This document shows positions 27,305 through 36,194 of a stretch of 54,775 bases of DNA, one piece after another (the first letter of the stretch is position 1; each line of letters begins with the position of its first letter). Where the stretch lies: assembly GCA_039819065.1 (NCBI GenBank), contig JBCBSS010000032.1:1-54775 (forward strand). The letters run 5' to 3'. The position numbers were made by a program, and so were the translations under genes. Under the pieces are notes generated by a model. It searched no databases. It was not told the DNA's origin and was given only the letters and a program-made list of their open reading frames with translations. The DNA comes from JBCBSS01 sp039819065. Lineage in GTDB: Bacteria > Bacteroidota > Bacteroidia > Cytophagales > Cyclobacteriaceae.

Positions 27305-28783
27305 TTATGTTTTGTCTGGTAAAATTCTTTTTATCGAGGCGATTGCAGTTCTAAAAGAAGAGAGCTTTGACTGAATCGCAATCAGCTCGCTATCCATTTT
27401 ATTCAATTGGCTCCTTATATAAAAGGCTTGTTTTTCTGGATTCTCTTTGTATTTTGACAGAAATATATCGATAGGTGCACTTGTATCAGCAAGAGCTTTT
27501 ACAAGTGTTGAAATATTAGTCAATATCCGCTTTTCCCTCTTTTTTAATAATCCTGATATTTGGCTCTGAATAATAGCCAGTCCACTAACTACAGTTGCTA
27601 AAGGAGCTGATGTGGTAAACACAGTAAGTCCACCGACTCCAGAAAGGCCTCCACCAATTGCATCAATTACCTCTTGTTTTCTTTTTACTTTATTCAGATC
27701 TGCAAAGATTATATTCCATTTTTTTAGTGCTTCACTCTGATAAATATTAATTATTGCAATGACAGAATCTCTCTTATTCTTGTATTTAAGCATTTGTTCA
27801 GGGCCTGCCTTAGATTTAATCTTAAAAATTAATTCCGCTTCAGATTTCCCGGAAGAATTGTGGCTGACAAGCGTAAGTGATTTGGTAAATATTGTACCTA
27901 GTTGATCTTCAGGCAGATCATTTTGAATGACTCCATAGTTAAAGTTTCCAGTCAGCATTCCTGATGAATAAGTCAGGCCATACGAAGAGCCTGATATGCT
28001 AACAGAGGCATCTGAATTATCATGTTGATTTAAGGCTTTTATTGCGAATGGAGTTAGCATATCTCCTTCTTCAAATACTATGTCTGATAAAACAATTTTT
28101 CCATCCGCGTTAGTCGAAGGAATAAACTTTGGAGGAGCCGGAGATAGTCTGAAATCAATGGTTAAAATAAACTTTATACTTGAAGCTTGATCCCTTATTC
28201 CAATGATTCCTATTTTACTACCATTAGTAGCATTGGTAGCCTTTGGTATGGTCAATACGCCATTTGCGCTAATCTGTGGGAAGCTATGTGGCTTGGATAA
28301 CCAAGTATACGTAAGAGCATCTCCGTCCCTGTCAGAAACGTAATTCTTCAAGTCAATAATAAGCTCTTGATCATTTCTTTTCGAAAATGTAGCTTCGCAA
28401 TCACCGAAAATACATTTAGGAGGACTATTGGGCTTAATTGGTAGTGTAAGCAGAAAAGATGGATTTATAACAACTCCCCCCTCTTTGTTAATTATTTTAA
28501 TCTTAATTACTTTGGACGTGGCGTTCATTGGTGGTGTCCAAGTAATGATGGATCCATTACACAGAATATTGTCGTTTACAAACTCCACTCTGTATGCGTC
28601 ATCTATGAAATGAAAACGTAGTGTTCCTTGCTTGCCCCGAATAAAATAACCGCCATTATTGATTTCATAAGTGCCGTATATCTCCGTGCCATCAGGCTTT
28701 TGAAATGTAAAGTTTTTCGATTCCTGAGAATATGCTGGAGTTAGTAAAGCTGTACAAAAACAAATTAAGACAATGGTTTTCAT
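27305..28783 (-). CDS. Secreted protein with Ig/cadherin-like region and helical hydrophobic C-terminal part, function unknown
   Basis: The ATG at 28783 begins a signal peptide (MKTIVLICFCTALLTPAYSQ) and gives 492 residues; an upstream in-frame start at 28840 would bury it. Residues about 20-330 are beta-rich with Ig/cadherin-like features (YVSDRDGDALTYTW near 148-161). Residues about 330-490 are helical, with a glycine-rich hydrophobic segment at about 374-412 (AIGGGLSGVGGLTVFT and following) between charged amphipathic helices. That plan resembles helical pore-forming proteins, but I cannot name a family. Alternatives are a surface adhesin with a membrane-anchoring segment. It stands alone in AT-rich DNA, with signs of turnover to its right. 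Confidence 0.65.
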   Translation of the reverse strand: MKTIVLICFCTALLTPAYSQESKNFTFQKPDGTEIYGTYEINNGGYFIRGKQGTLRFHFIDDAYRVEFVNDNILCNGSIITWTPPMNATSKVIKIKIINKEGGVVINPSFLLTLPIKPNSPPKCIFGDCEATFSKRNDQELIIDLKNYVSDRDGDALTYTWLSKPHSFPQISANGVLTIPKATNATNGSKIGIIGIRDQASSIKFILTIDFRLSPAPPKFIPSTNADGKIVLSDIVFEEGDMLTPFAIKALNQHDNSDASVSISGSSYGLTYSSGMLTGNFNYGVIQNDLPEDQLGTIFTKSLTLVSHNSSGKSEAELIFKIKSKAGPEQMLKYKNKRDSVIAIINIYQSEALKKWNIIFADLNKVKRKQEVIDAIGGGLSGVGGLTVFTTSAPLATVVSGLAIIQSQISGLLKKREKRILTNISTLVKALADTSAPIDIFLSKYKENPEKQAFYIRSQLNKMDSELIAIQSKLSSFRTAIASIKRILPDKT

Positions 28784-29373
28784 AATTTCATTGATTGAAT
28801 GTTTGGGAATCAAAATACAGGTTCTGGCACCTAATTGCACTTAGAAAATAACCTTAATAGAGTATTACTTAATACGGTTATTTAATCGACCGTAAATTGA
28901 GAATTCCCAACCAGTAAAAAAATACCCAAGATTGGGTATTTTCTACATCTAAAGCCAGTGTATTTGATGGTATTGACTAATTTCCAAAGCCAATTATATG
29001 ATTGGATGTCTTACTAATAAGCAGTTGATAAATCTAACCAGTTGTCATTAGTCTAAACTCTTACAATTCCTAGTTAAGGTTGGTCTTTATCGGTGATTAG
29101 TGAACCTCTTACCCGTTGAGCTCAGTACGGGCATGTACGGTCTAAACATCTGATATGCGTCCACACACAAACTCCCGGATGTGTGGTGTCTTTCATTATT
29201 TCATACTTACTAGGCTTAAGCTTTGCCAGAATTGTCTTATCGACCTAAGAAAAACCGACGTTCATTGAGCACACAGTATTTCTAAAATGCCTCAAGCTTA
29301 GCGCATGTCGAAGTTTTTTGAAATTGATCTTATGGTCAGTGTATTTCTATCGATTTGCATTATATAATGCGCC
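28784..29373. other. Gene-poor region upstream of the yaaA remnant
   Basis: About 590 bases with only the hairpin at 28919 and another near 29161-29187 (CCACACAC / GTGTGG arms). No frame resembles a protein I know. The last 60 bases match the upstream region of the intact yaaA at 40775-40834. Confidence 0.5.
28919..28945. terminator. Bidirectional terminator-like hairpin
   Basis: Arms AAAATACCCAA and TTGGGTATTTT pair perfectly around GA, with A-runs before and T-runs after, so it could stop transcripts from either side. No intact gene ends here, which suggests a lost gene to the right. Confidence 0.55.
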
Positions 29374-30060
29374 ATTATAGCGGTAGTATCCCCCGCAAAA
29401 ACACTTGACTTTAGTACCGAACATAATCACGAACACACACTGCCTAAATTCCAGAAGGAAGCTTTGCAGTTGATCGATGTGCTTAAAGGACATTCGGAGT
29501 CACAGATCGGGAATCTGATGTTCATCAGTGATGAATTGCCTCAGCTCAATGTGAGACGCTATCAAAAATTCACTGAGAAGAAAGATCCTTCTCATACCAG
29601 GCATGCCATTTTTGCCTTTCAGGGAGATGCATACCATGGGTTGGAGGCGGACACCTTCACTGATGAAGAGTTAGCTTACGCTCAAACCAATTTCAGAATA
29701 CTCTCTGGATTGTATGGCTTACTGCGTCCGATGGATTTGATCCAACCTTACAGACTGGAAATGAGAACCAAGCGGCCAGTAGGAGAGAGCAAAAACCTAT
29801 GAGTTTTGGAGCGACGGCATCGCTAAACAACTGAACAACGACCTGAAAAGACAAGGTGATAAAGTGCTGATCAATTTAGCTCTGTCGAGTATTTTAAATC
29901 GATGGATCGCAAAAAACTGAGGGCAAAGTAATTGATGTAGATTTCAAAGACGACCATAAAGGTGACTATCATGTCACCACCCTCTTTGCCAAAAAAACTG
30001 GGGCCTGCCTGATAGGTCTTTATATCGTCAAAAATCAGCCTAAGAACAATGACTTTAGAA
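29374..30060 (+). pseudogene. Decayed duplicate of yaaA
   Basis: This stretch is closely similar along its length to the intact yaaA at 40835-41599. Lesions seen by direct comparison: the start ATG has become ATT (29374); two bases are lost near 29800 where the intact gene has AACCTTTATGAG and this has AACCTATGAG; a base is missing in the segment for ASVEYF near 29880; further bases are missing near 29925; and similarity ends at about 30040-30060. The longest remaining frame, 29464-29802, covers about 112 residues. About 60 upstream bases are also shared, so a segment larger than the gene was duplicated. No function is expected. Confidence 0.9.
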
Positions 30061-30215
30061 CCTCTTCTGATGGAACCTATAGAAACTGTGATTAGTCTCT
30101 TTGGAGTTCTGTTTATTGGTAAGCAGGCTTTATTAGTGCTATTTTACCTATCTGAGCTTAGTCTGGAGAAAAGGGTATATTCAGACTATGTATGACCTAG
30201 AACTCACAGTTCCTC

Positions 30216-31619
30216 TTAGAATTTGAAAGATAGTGTTGGAGCCACAAATGATATGTTGTTAGACGCTCCTGTTTCTTCAATAAAAGTACCCGTTATGAAG
30301 TGGTAAACCACTACATCAAAAGACAAATTTCTGTTTATCTCATAATTTACGAGAAGGCCAAAGGTCTCTCCTAGATATTTCTCATTGCTAGCGGAAACGG
30401 GTCTGGAAAGAAAGCGGGGTGGCCTGTAAAAACCATCAGCAGTTTGGGTTCTGTAGAAGAACGCATATTCAAAATATATGTATAGCTTTTTAGTCGGAAG
30501 AACGCTGATATTTGGATGCAGGCTCGTCATGTTTGCCGGAGTATTTACGGAAGCCAAACTATATATGCCTGGATTAACAAAAATTGGATTGAAAGTGCCG
30601 ATCTTGTTATCTCCCGTTTCCTGATCTCCACTTGACCAGTCTAACTTCAGACCTATCTGTGGCTTCCACCCCGTGTCGCTGAGCCTATATTTCCAGTCAG
30701 CCTCGAAATTATAAGCAAATACGTCGCTATCAGCTAATTCGCCTATTTGAAATATCAATTCAGAGTTATAGGTAAATCTCCCCAAGGTGCCATACGATCT
30801 TAGGCCCAATGAATGTCTTGTTTCTTCTCCTGCTACATCATTGAATATTGAAAAATCGGAGTGAAAGCCCAGATAGTACAGCTCTACAAATCTTAAATTC
30901 TCCTTCAAGGACCTATTCATGTAAATGCCCCAGAGCGCTGGGTTCGAATCGTCTGAATCAAACAGGTTAGAAGTGTTATCGAAAGCGCTGGCAGATATGC
31001 CAACTTCAGCACCATAGAAGACATCAATTTTCGTCTGCTGCGACTTCATCCTTAATTGTGCCATATCAAATGACCTTCTGATATTAGGGCCATTTCTGAT
31101 CCCTACAAGTCTTGAGGACCCATATCCGATCTCTTGTCTTCCTAGCCTCAATTTGATCATATTATCATCAGCAGCCACAATTTTCCAATCGATAAATGCC
31201 TGATGCAGGTCGATATCATCGGACTGTAAAGCAACCTCTCCGGCAGATGATAACCCATGGTAGAATTCGGCAAAGAGTCTGATGCGATCGTTAAAATTGA
31301 GCGCTGCATGAAAGTTCAACCTTTGTAGGTAAGAGGTCTCATCTTCATCACCAAAATTTCCGTTTCTGGTATGATCCAACCTAGCCCGATATTCGCCACC
31401 TACAGTCAGGTATGCGGTGCTATTTTTATTTAGTGGGAGGTATTTGAGTGCTTTAAGAAAGAAGTCAATGCTGTCGTTATCCTTCAGGCTTGAGTAGTCC
31501 TCCTCAGCTCTGGTTGTCAGCATACGAGGAGCTTTGGGTTCAGCTTTTTCATCAGATTGAGCATAAACTTTAGAGCCAAGCGCAAGCAACAGGGTTAATG
31601 AACAGATAGCCTTATTCAT
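30216..31619 (-). CDS. Alginate-export-family outer membrane beta-barrel
   Basis: A 467-residue protein with a signal peptide (ending KVYA, residue 20). The rest alternates in barrel fashion and ends in the aromatic FVAPTLSFKF, the usual C-terminal signature of outer membrane barrels. The stretch YLTVGGEYRARLDHTRNGNF and the RLGRQEIGYGSSRLVG to NGPNIRRSFD region are typical of the alginate-export/AlgE-like family (Alginate_exp), whose members include many general porins. Substrate cannot be read from sequence. The ATG overlaps the preceding gene's TGA (ATGA), and it is last in a four-gene operon starting with a flavin reductase, which suggests it is the outer membrane conduit of that system. 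Confidence 0.85.
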   Translation of the reverse strand: MNKAICSLTLLLALGSKVYAQSDEKAEPKAPRMLTTRAEEDYSSLKDNDSIDFFLKALKYLPLNKNSTAYLTVGGEYRARLDHTRNGNFGDEDETSYLQRLNFHAALNFNDRIRLFAEFYHGLSSAGEVALQSDDIDLHQAFIDWKIVAADDNMIKLRLGRQEIGYGSSRLVGIRNGPNIRRSFDMAQLRMKSQQTKIDVFYGAEVGISASAFDNTSNLFDSDDSNPALWGIYMNRSLKENLRFVELYYLGFHSDFSIFNDVAGEETRHSLGLRSYGTLGRFTYNSELIFQIGELADSDVFAYNFEADWKYRLSDTGWKPQIGLKLDWSSGDQETGDNKIGTFNPIFVNPGIYSLASVNTPANMTSLHPNISVLPTKKLYIYFEYAFFYRTQTADGFYRPPRFLSRPVSASNEKYLGETFGLLVNYEINRNLSFDVVVYHFITGTFIEETGASNNISFVAPTLSFKF

Positions 31620-32437
31620 TTAGTAATTTTTATCTTAATTGTTTCTATCACTCCTTCTCGTTCATTTTTGAGCGTTCCTGGCTTGTGATCGAATAGGCCG
31701 TTAAGATTATTTCCAGAGGGGTCTTCTAACCTGGAATGCACGTACAAAATGTAATCGCCGTGTGTCCAGTTTTGATGAGGGTAGAAACGCCATTCGGTTT
31801 CATTATTAGTGATCTCTACTCTGCCAGCAATAGCTTGATTTTCTGTACCGGTCAACAGTAGTCGCTGCATCAAAGAAAGGCGGTCAAGTCGTTCGGGAAA
31901 CCTAACGATTAGAGGAGTTTGGCTATCTGCTTTAGGCATTCTGAAGACCCATGAGTCTGTATTTGGAGCTTCTAGATCCTCTTCGATCACAACAATCGAT
32001 TTGGTAAAAGGAATAGTGGTGCGGCCGTCAACGTCTTGTAGGTCTCCAATCACCAATTGATACCTCTTCCCGTTTACCAAAGCCCTTCCTCTTTCTTCGT
32101 GTGACTTAAGGCCTGTTTTTACTCTTGAAGGATCAAAAAGCAGCGTCAATTGGGTTTGCTTATGATCCCATAGTTCATAGGCATTATTGAATATCGCTCC
32201 AATTATCTCATTTCCATTTTGATCTATAAGCCGTATGTTCTCCAGATTATCTATGGGTTTCATTGGCTTGGAAAAATGGATATACATTCTAAGCAGGTTC
32301 GCAGGTAAAGTGTCAGAAGAAGGAAACACCGCAACAATTTGTGGTTGCATTTCCATACGTGCTTCTTCTGATTTCTGTGCAAAGAGTGGATCAAAGAAAC
32401 CGATCAGGATCAAGAACAAGTGTACAGCAACCTTCAA
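31616..32437 (-). CDS. Exported protein with Ig-like (Big_5-type) domain
   Basis: A 273-residue protein starting at a TTG placed directly after the previous gene's stop (TAATTG). The start is supported by the signal peptide it creates (KVAVHLFLILIGFFDPLFA); the next Met is inside the mature protein. Residues about 30-135 resemble a bacterial Ig-like Big_5 domain (VAVFPSSDTLPANLLRMYIHF then SKPM). A second beta-sandwich may follow at about 160-270 (DSWVFRMPKADSQTPLIVRF). No catalytic motif is seen. It lies in an operon with a barrel and a secreted propeller-like protein; a binding or scaffold role is a guess. Confidence 0.65.
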   Translation of the reverse strand: MKVAVHLFLILIGFFDPLFAQKSEEARMEMQPQIVAVFPSSDTLPANLLRMYIHFSKPMKPIDNLENIRLIDQNGNEIIGAIFNNAYELWDHKQTQLTLLFDPSRVKTGLKSHEERGRALVNGKRYQLVIGDLQDVDGRTTIPFTKSIVVIEEDLEAPNTDSWVFRMPKADSQTPLIVRFPERLDRLSLMQRLLLTGTENQAIAGRVEITNNETEWRFYPHQNWTHGDYILYVHSRLEDPSGNNLNGLFDHKPGTLKNEREGVIETIKIKITK

Positions 32438-33709
32438 TTAATCCCTTCCCATTTTTTTAGAAGTCAGCTCGGGATAACCCTCCATTTGCTTGACCATGTC
32501 GTGGTATTTCTTGGTAGGAGCCTGTGCCTCGGGGTATCGATAATCTGGGAAGTCATATTCTGAAATGAAATCGCTTAGTCTCAAAAACGTTCCCGTCAAT
32601 TCCGATACCAAATCAATAGCGCCAGTCTCAATATTCCTGCGAACAATACCTAGCATTTGAGGGTTCTGCACATCTATCTGCATCACATTGGCAGTAGGTA
32701 TTTCCTGAATACCCTCCAGTCCCGTTGCAAACATGGCTTGCTGACCAGCCATACCATCTCCATTAGCACCTGCTTCTACCGAGTTAAGCGGGATCATTGA
32801 TCCACCGCGATTCTTGTGCGTGACCAACAAACTTTTGCTCATCGACCCATCAAAACCCTGGGTAGTCACTACCAGCATATCAATAGGTGTATTACCATAC
32901 CCAAGCTCTGCGATGGTTTTTCCTGTGATAGAGGCACCCTGTTTGATCTCCGCTGTAGGGATGGTAACCAACGGTGTGCAGGTGTAACTGGCTACCAAAG
33001 TAGATGCGCCATTCAATTCTGCAAAAAGCATGGTACGGATCGGAGCTCGTGTTTCATTTTGTGTATGTACGGCATGGTACATCTCGATGCTTTTGACTGC
33101 CTCTTGCGTATCGTTAAAAGGATAGGCTATTTTTCTAAGGTTTGATGCAAAGTCGCTATTGGTAAGTCCTGCTACGTATACAAAACCGTCATTGTAATCG
33201 ATATCGGTAATGGTCAAAGCACTTGCTGGTGTTTCTTTCCAGAAAACCAAGTCAGGAGAGGCGGGATTGCTTAGTGTAATGCTCGTACTGTTGGATTTGC
33301 TAACCTCCAAAAACCGAATATCCCTGGTAGCCGGATGTACAATAGAGATGACCGATGTAGCGTCAGGCTGATAGCCTAGTCTAATGGCAACATAGGCCTC
33401 CTGACTGACAGGGTGGATTTTCATGTCGGACACAATAACCTCTCTGGGAGAAATGCCGAGTTTTTCAGCAATCATTTGATCAAACCCCTCCATGTTATAA
33501 GGTATTGGATTTGATAGCGGAGTAGCCTCAGTTTTTACCGCATGGATTTTAGCCTCTTTGCTGTTGCCAATAAAAAGGACATTGTCTGGCCCAAAAGCCA
33601 GGACCGTGACCCCGGCTAACTTCTGCTCATCGTTCAGTTCATAAGTTTGACCAATACTTACCGAAACAGTACCTAGTATCAATAGCAAAAGGAATGAAGT
33701 TGCTTTCAT
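32438..33709 (-). CDS. Secreted propeller-like protein, function unknown
   Basis: From the ATG at 33709 the protein has 423 residues and a signal peptide (KATSFLLLLILGTVSVSIG). An alternative TTG start at 33730 overlaps the stop of the flavin reductase gene and would add seven residues. The body has repeated beta-rich units with aspartate turns (TVLAFGPDNVLFIGNSKEAK, LTITDIDYNDGFVYVAGLTN), suggesting a beta-propeller. No cofactor or heme motif such as CxxCH is present. Its stop abuts the next start with zero spacing. The family is not recognised; the operon suggests a periplasmic or secreted partner of the barrel. Confidence 0.65.
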   Translation of the reverse strand: MKATSFLLLLILGTVSVSIGQTYELNDEQKLAGVTVLAFGPDNVLFIGNSKEAKIHAVKTEATPLSNPIPYNMEGFDQMIAEKLGISPREVIVSDMKIHPVSQEAYVAIRLGYQPDATSVISIVHPATRDIRFLEVSKSNSTSITLSNPASPDLVFWKETPASALTITDIDYNDGFVYVAGLTNSDFASNLRKIAYPFNDTQEAVKSIEMYHAVHTQNETRAPIRTMLFAELNGASTLVASYTCTPLVTIPTAEIKQGASITGKTIAELGYGNTPIDMLVVTTQGFDGSMSKSLLVTHKNRGGSMIPLNSVEAGANGDGMAGQQAMFATGLEGIQEIPTANVMQIDVQNPQMLGIVRRNIETGAIDLVSELTGTFLRLSDFISEYDFPDYRYPEAQAPTKKYHDMVKQMEGYPELTSKKMGRD

Positions 33710-33726
33710 GTGATTGCGTTTTAGTG

Positions 33727-34287
33727 TCAATTAAGATTATCAATATGTGTTTGAAACTTGTTATTTTGGATTTCAAATGCAGCTAGCTGTTCTTCGTCAA
33801 TGATTTTTCCATCCTTGAAAAAATGGTTGAATGATTGTAAATGGAAATCAGCTATGATTTTAGCTCCGAAATAAGGGAACAGCTCTTTAGAGACCCTAAG
33901 CACATTGCTTATGGCTTTTTTGCCTGGGCTTGTTGATAAGAGAAACATGGGTTTGCCTCCCCAGATCTGCATCGGCTTGTCCAAAGGCAACCGAGACATC
34001 CAATCCCATAAGTTTTTAAAAGCCGTAGTGTGTAGCCCATTGTATTCTGCCAATGAAATGACAAAGGCATCGCTTTGTTTGATCAGGCCGTAAAATCGAT
34101 GTGCACTTTCGTGTATTCCAATCTCTTTTTGTAAGTCAACGGAATAAATAGGAAGTTCATAATCATTAAGATCGGCTATGTGCAGTTCCACATTCTCCAA
34201 ACCACTTGCTACAGAAACGGCAAATTGTTTATTAATAGAATGCTTACTATTGGAAGCACCAAAGACCAGCACTTTTTTTATGCTCAT
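33727..34287 (-). CDS. NADPH-dependent FMN reductase-like protein
   Basis: A 186-residue flavodoxin-fold protein: VLVFGASNSKHSINKQFA at the N-terminus is the FMN phosphate-binding loop, and ISLAEYNGLHTTAFKNLWDW in the middle matches the NADPH-dependent FMN reductase family (the usual motif is PEYNGS.P..LKN..DW). GGKPMFLLSTSPGK follows as the second flavin contact. It is cytoplasmic. As first gene of an otherwise exported operon it could supply reduced flavin or detoxify quinones or metals, but it may be only co-transcribed. Length is normal. Confidence 0.85.
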   Translation of the reverse strand: MSIKKVLVFGASNSKHSINKQFAVSVASGLENVELHIADLNDYELPIYSVDLQKEIGIHESAHRFYGLIKQSDAFVISLAEYNGLHTTAFKNLWDWMSRLPLDKPMQIWGGKPMFLLSTSPGKKAISNVLRVSKELFPYFGAKIIADFHLQSFNHFFKDGKIIDEEQLAAFEIQNNKFQTHIDNLN

Positions 34288-34679
34288 GGTTTATGCTTAG
34301 CTAAATCGCTATAAACAAATGTGCATAGTAGAAATAGTCCATCCATTAAGATTTCATAAGAAATCAATTTATTCTGCTTTTTTACTACATTTTGATTGAG
34401 CTGCACTCAGCACCTCAGGCATGCATAAGGTAGGGGGCTATTCTGTTTTGGGCTACTCTTTGTACTATGTTATGATATGCTCTTGTAAAATGTTCCTAGC
34501 GCTCTAGTATGCTATGGAAAGGACATTAAGTAGTTTTGGAATAGGTCTAGCAGCAGGTAAATTTTAGTAGCATACCTTGGCTAACCCTCCTCAGAAAAGA
34601 CGGGTGGAATGGTAAAGGTAGATTGTTCTTTCGAGCCTTGTACTTTCAATACCATCTTATCTATTGTTTTGATCATCAA
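34288..34679. other. Intergenic region upstream of the reductase-to-barrel operon
   Basis: About 390 bases with the promoter region of the leftward operon near 34290-34380 and no supported gene, repeat or strong hairpin. Confidence 0.4.
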
Positions 34680-35597
34680 CTAATCAAAATATTCTAGTTT
34701 GATTTCAGTAAGTGTCGATGCTTTCCCATTAACAAATTCAACTACCTTCGTTGCATTGTTCTTTTCGTCGTAATTATATTCATAAGACTTCTTCCGATTT
34801 CTCTCCTTCGAGCCGGTAGTTTTAGTCTCATCCTCTTCGATTACATTTCCAATCTGATCATATTTAAATGATGTCTCTAGCCTTATATTGTTGTGATAGA
34901 CATGTCTAACCTCTCTTAGTATTTGTCCATTATTATTATAACTCCGGGTGTATTTTTGTAATGCTTTTCCGTTATCGCTGTACAAGGTGTTTTCAGTCTG
35001 ATTCCCATCTTTATCATATTTATAGTAATTTCTGAGACTCAATGAACCGTCAGCATCATAGTCACTTTCTTCTACTAAGTTTCCTTGATCATCATATTTA
35101 TACATGATTCGGCTGCTTAAGTCATCACCCACATGGTTATCCTTTTGTATCAAACTACCTGCTTGGTCATAACTAAATGTAGCTTTATCAATCACGTCAT
35201 CTATTAACGGGTTTTCATATTTTTCTGTAGTCATTTGGCCTTCAGAATCGTAGGTGTAAGTATACTTGCCACCCGAAGTACCATCACTGTCATAATCAGT
35301 TCTTGCAACTAGGTTCCTGTTTCTATCATACTTATAACTGGCTTCTAAATAGAGTTTACCTTTCAGGTCTGTGCTGAATTTCTTAATTAATTTTCCGTAC
35401 TTATTGAAAACAAGTTTTGATCCCTGCTGAAGACGCTTCCCATCAACTTTCCCGAAACTTTCCTCTGCCGTGTACTGCATCTTAGTAATGGATTTGACTT
35501 TTCCATTCAAATTGTTCTCTGGCGAATCAGTTTCTTGATTGCTTTCTGAACAGCTTACTAAAAGGAGTAATATTGGTATCACAAATAATGCCCTCAT
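34680..35597 (-). CDS. YD-repeat (RHS-like) lipoprotein
   Basis: A 305-residue protein with a lipoprotein signal (MRALFVIPILLLLVSC, lipid-bearing Cys16). The mature part carries about eight tandem Tyr-Asp repeats of roughly 20-28 residues (YKYDRNRNLVARTDYDSDG, YTYDSEGQMTTEKYE, YKYDDQGNLVEESDYDADG). This is the RHS/YD-repeat pattern but far shorter than full RHS shells and with no C-terminal toxin domain. It is probably an outer-surface or periplasmic binding lipoprotein. The DNA is AT-rich. A terminator at 35806 separates it from the peptide gene upstream. Confidence 0.85.
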   Translation of the reverse strand: MRALFVIPILLLLVSCSESNQETDSPENNLNGKVKSITKMQYTAEESFGKVDGKRLQQGSKLVFNKYGKLIKKFSTDLKGKLYLEASYKYDRNRNLVARTDYDSDGTSGGKYTYTYDSEGQMTTEKYENPLIDDVIDKATFSYDQAGSLIQKDNHVGDDLSSRIMYKYDDQGNLVEESDYDADGSLSLRNYYKYDKDGNQTENTLYSDNGKALQKYTRSYNNNGQILREVRHVYHNNIRLETSFKYDQIGNVIEEDETKTTGSKERNRKKSYEYNYDEKNNATKVVEFVNGKASTLTEIKLEYFD

Positions 35598-35805
35598 AAT
35601 TGATTTTAATTGATGGTTTCCCTAAAAAGACTACAATGAATTTAAAACTTGAAATGAGTTGCGAATATATCTATTAACTAATAGAATATGCCCAAAGATA
35701 TTCTATCGAATTTCTCAAACTCCGTTATAATAGGAAACGGAATAGCTCCAAACAACCCAGAGAGATACATAGGGTAAGTAGGTCAGGTAAGAGAAGGCGG
35801 GAGCT

Positions 35806-35837
35806 AAAAAAAGAGTGCCTACCAGACACTCTTTTTT
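35806..35837. terminator. Bidirectional rho-independent terminator
   Basis: AAGAGTG / CACTCTT arms with a 9-base loop, extended by an A-run on the left and a T-run on the right, so both strands end in a U-tract. It is 60 bases downstream of the lanthipeptide-like gene that reads leftward and would end that transcript. Confidence 0.85.
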
Positions 35838-35897
35838 TACATTAAATGATACTTAATCTAGCATATTTTAAGTACCTAGACTAATGACAAGCTTATG

Positions 35898-36194
35898 CTA
35901 GTACAAGCATCCAGGTCCATTCGTATCAGCGTTGCATTCTGCTGGTGATTCCGTCACCGGACGATTACAGTCATGAAAATCTAAAGTACATGTATGCCCC
36001 TGATTGGATTGACCTCCACCGCAGCCAACGTTAAAATGAGTTTCTGAGAGAACAGTACAGTTATTGGCAAAAGTACAGGTATCGAAAGTTTCATTAGAAC
36101 CACCTTTGATCGTTAATTTGTTTGAAACCTCTTTACCAGAAGTAATGAAGCTGGAAATTTTAAGATCGGCCAGTTTTAGTTTTTTGCTTTTCAT
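35898..36194 (-). CDS. Orphan lanthipeptide-like precursor with seven cysteines
   Basis: A 98-residue peptide. The N-terminal KKLKLADLKISSFITSG strongly resembles leaders of Bacteroidota class I lanthipeptides, including pinensin-type precursors (short Lys-rich start, then an L-K-x-x-SF-x-TS box). A GG at 31-32 could be the processing point. The putative core of 66 residues has seven Cys (40, 46, 58, 69, 76, 87, 96) and many Ser/Thr, as needed for thioether rings. No LanB, LanC, protease or exporter gene lies nearby, so modification would need enzymes elsewhere. It has its own terminator. Alternative: an unmodified cysteine-rich secreted peptide. Confidence 0.8.
   Translation of the reverse strand: MKSKKLKLADLKISSFITSGKEVSNKLTIKGGSNETFDTCTFANNCTVLSETHFNVGCGGGQSNQGHTCTLDFHDCNRPVTESPAECNADTNGPGCLY

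Noticed and set aside
29101..29187. Stretch with GTACGGGCATGTACGGT and a hairpin resembling intron RNA
   Set aside because: The resemblance to group II intron ends is weak, and no reverse transcriptase or boundary sequences are present.
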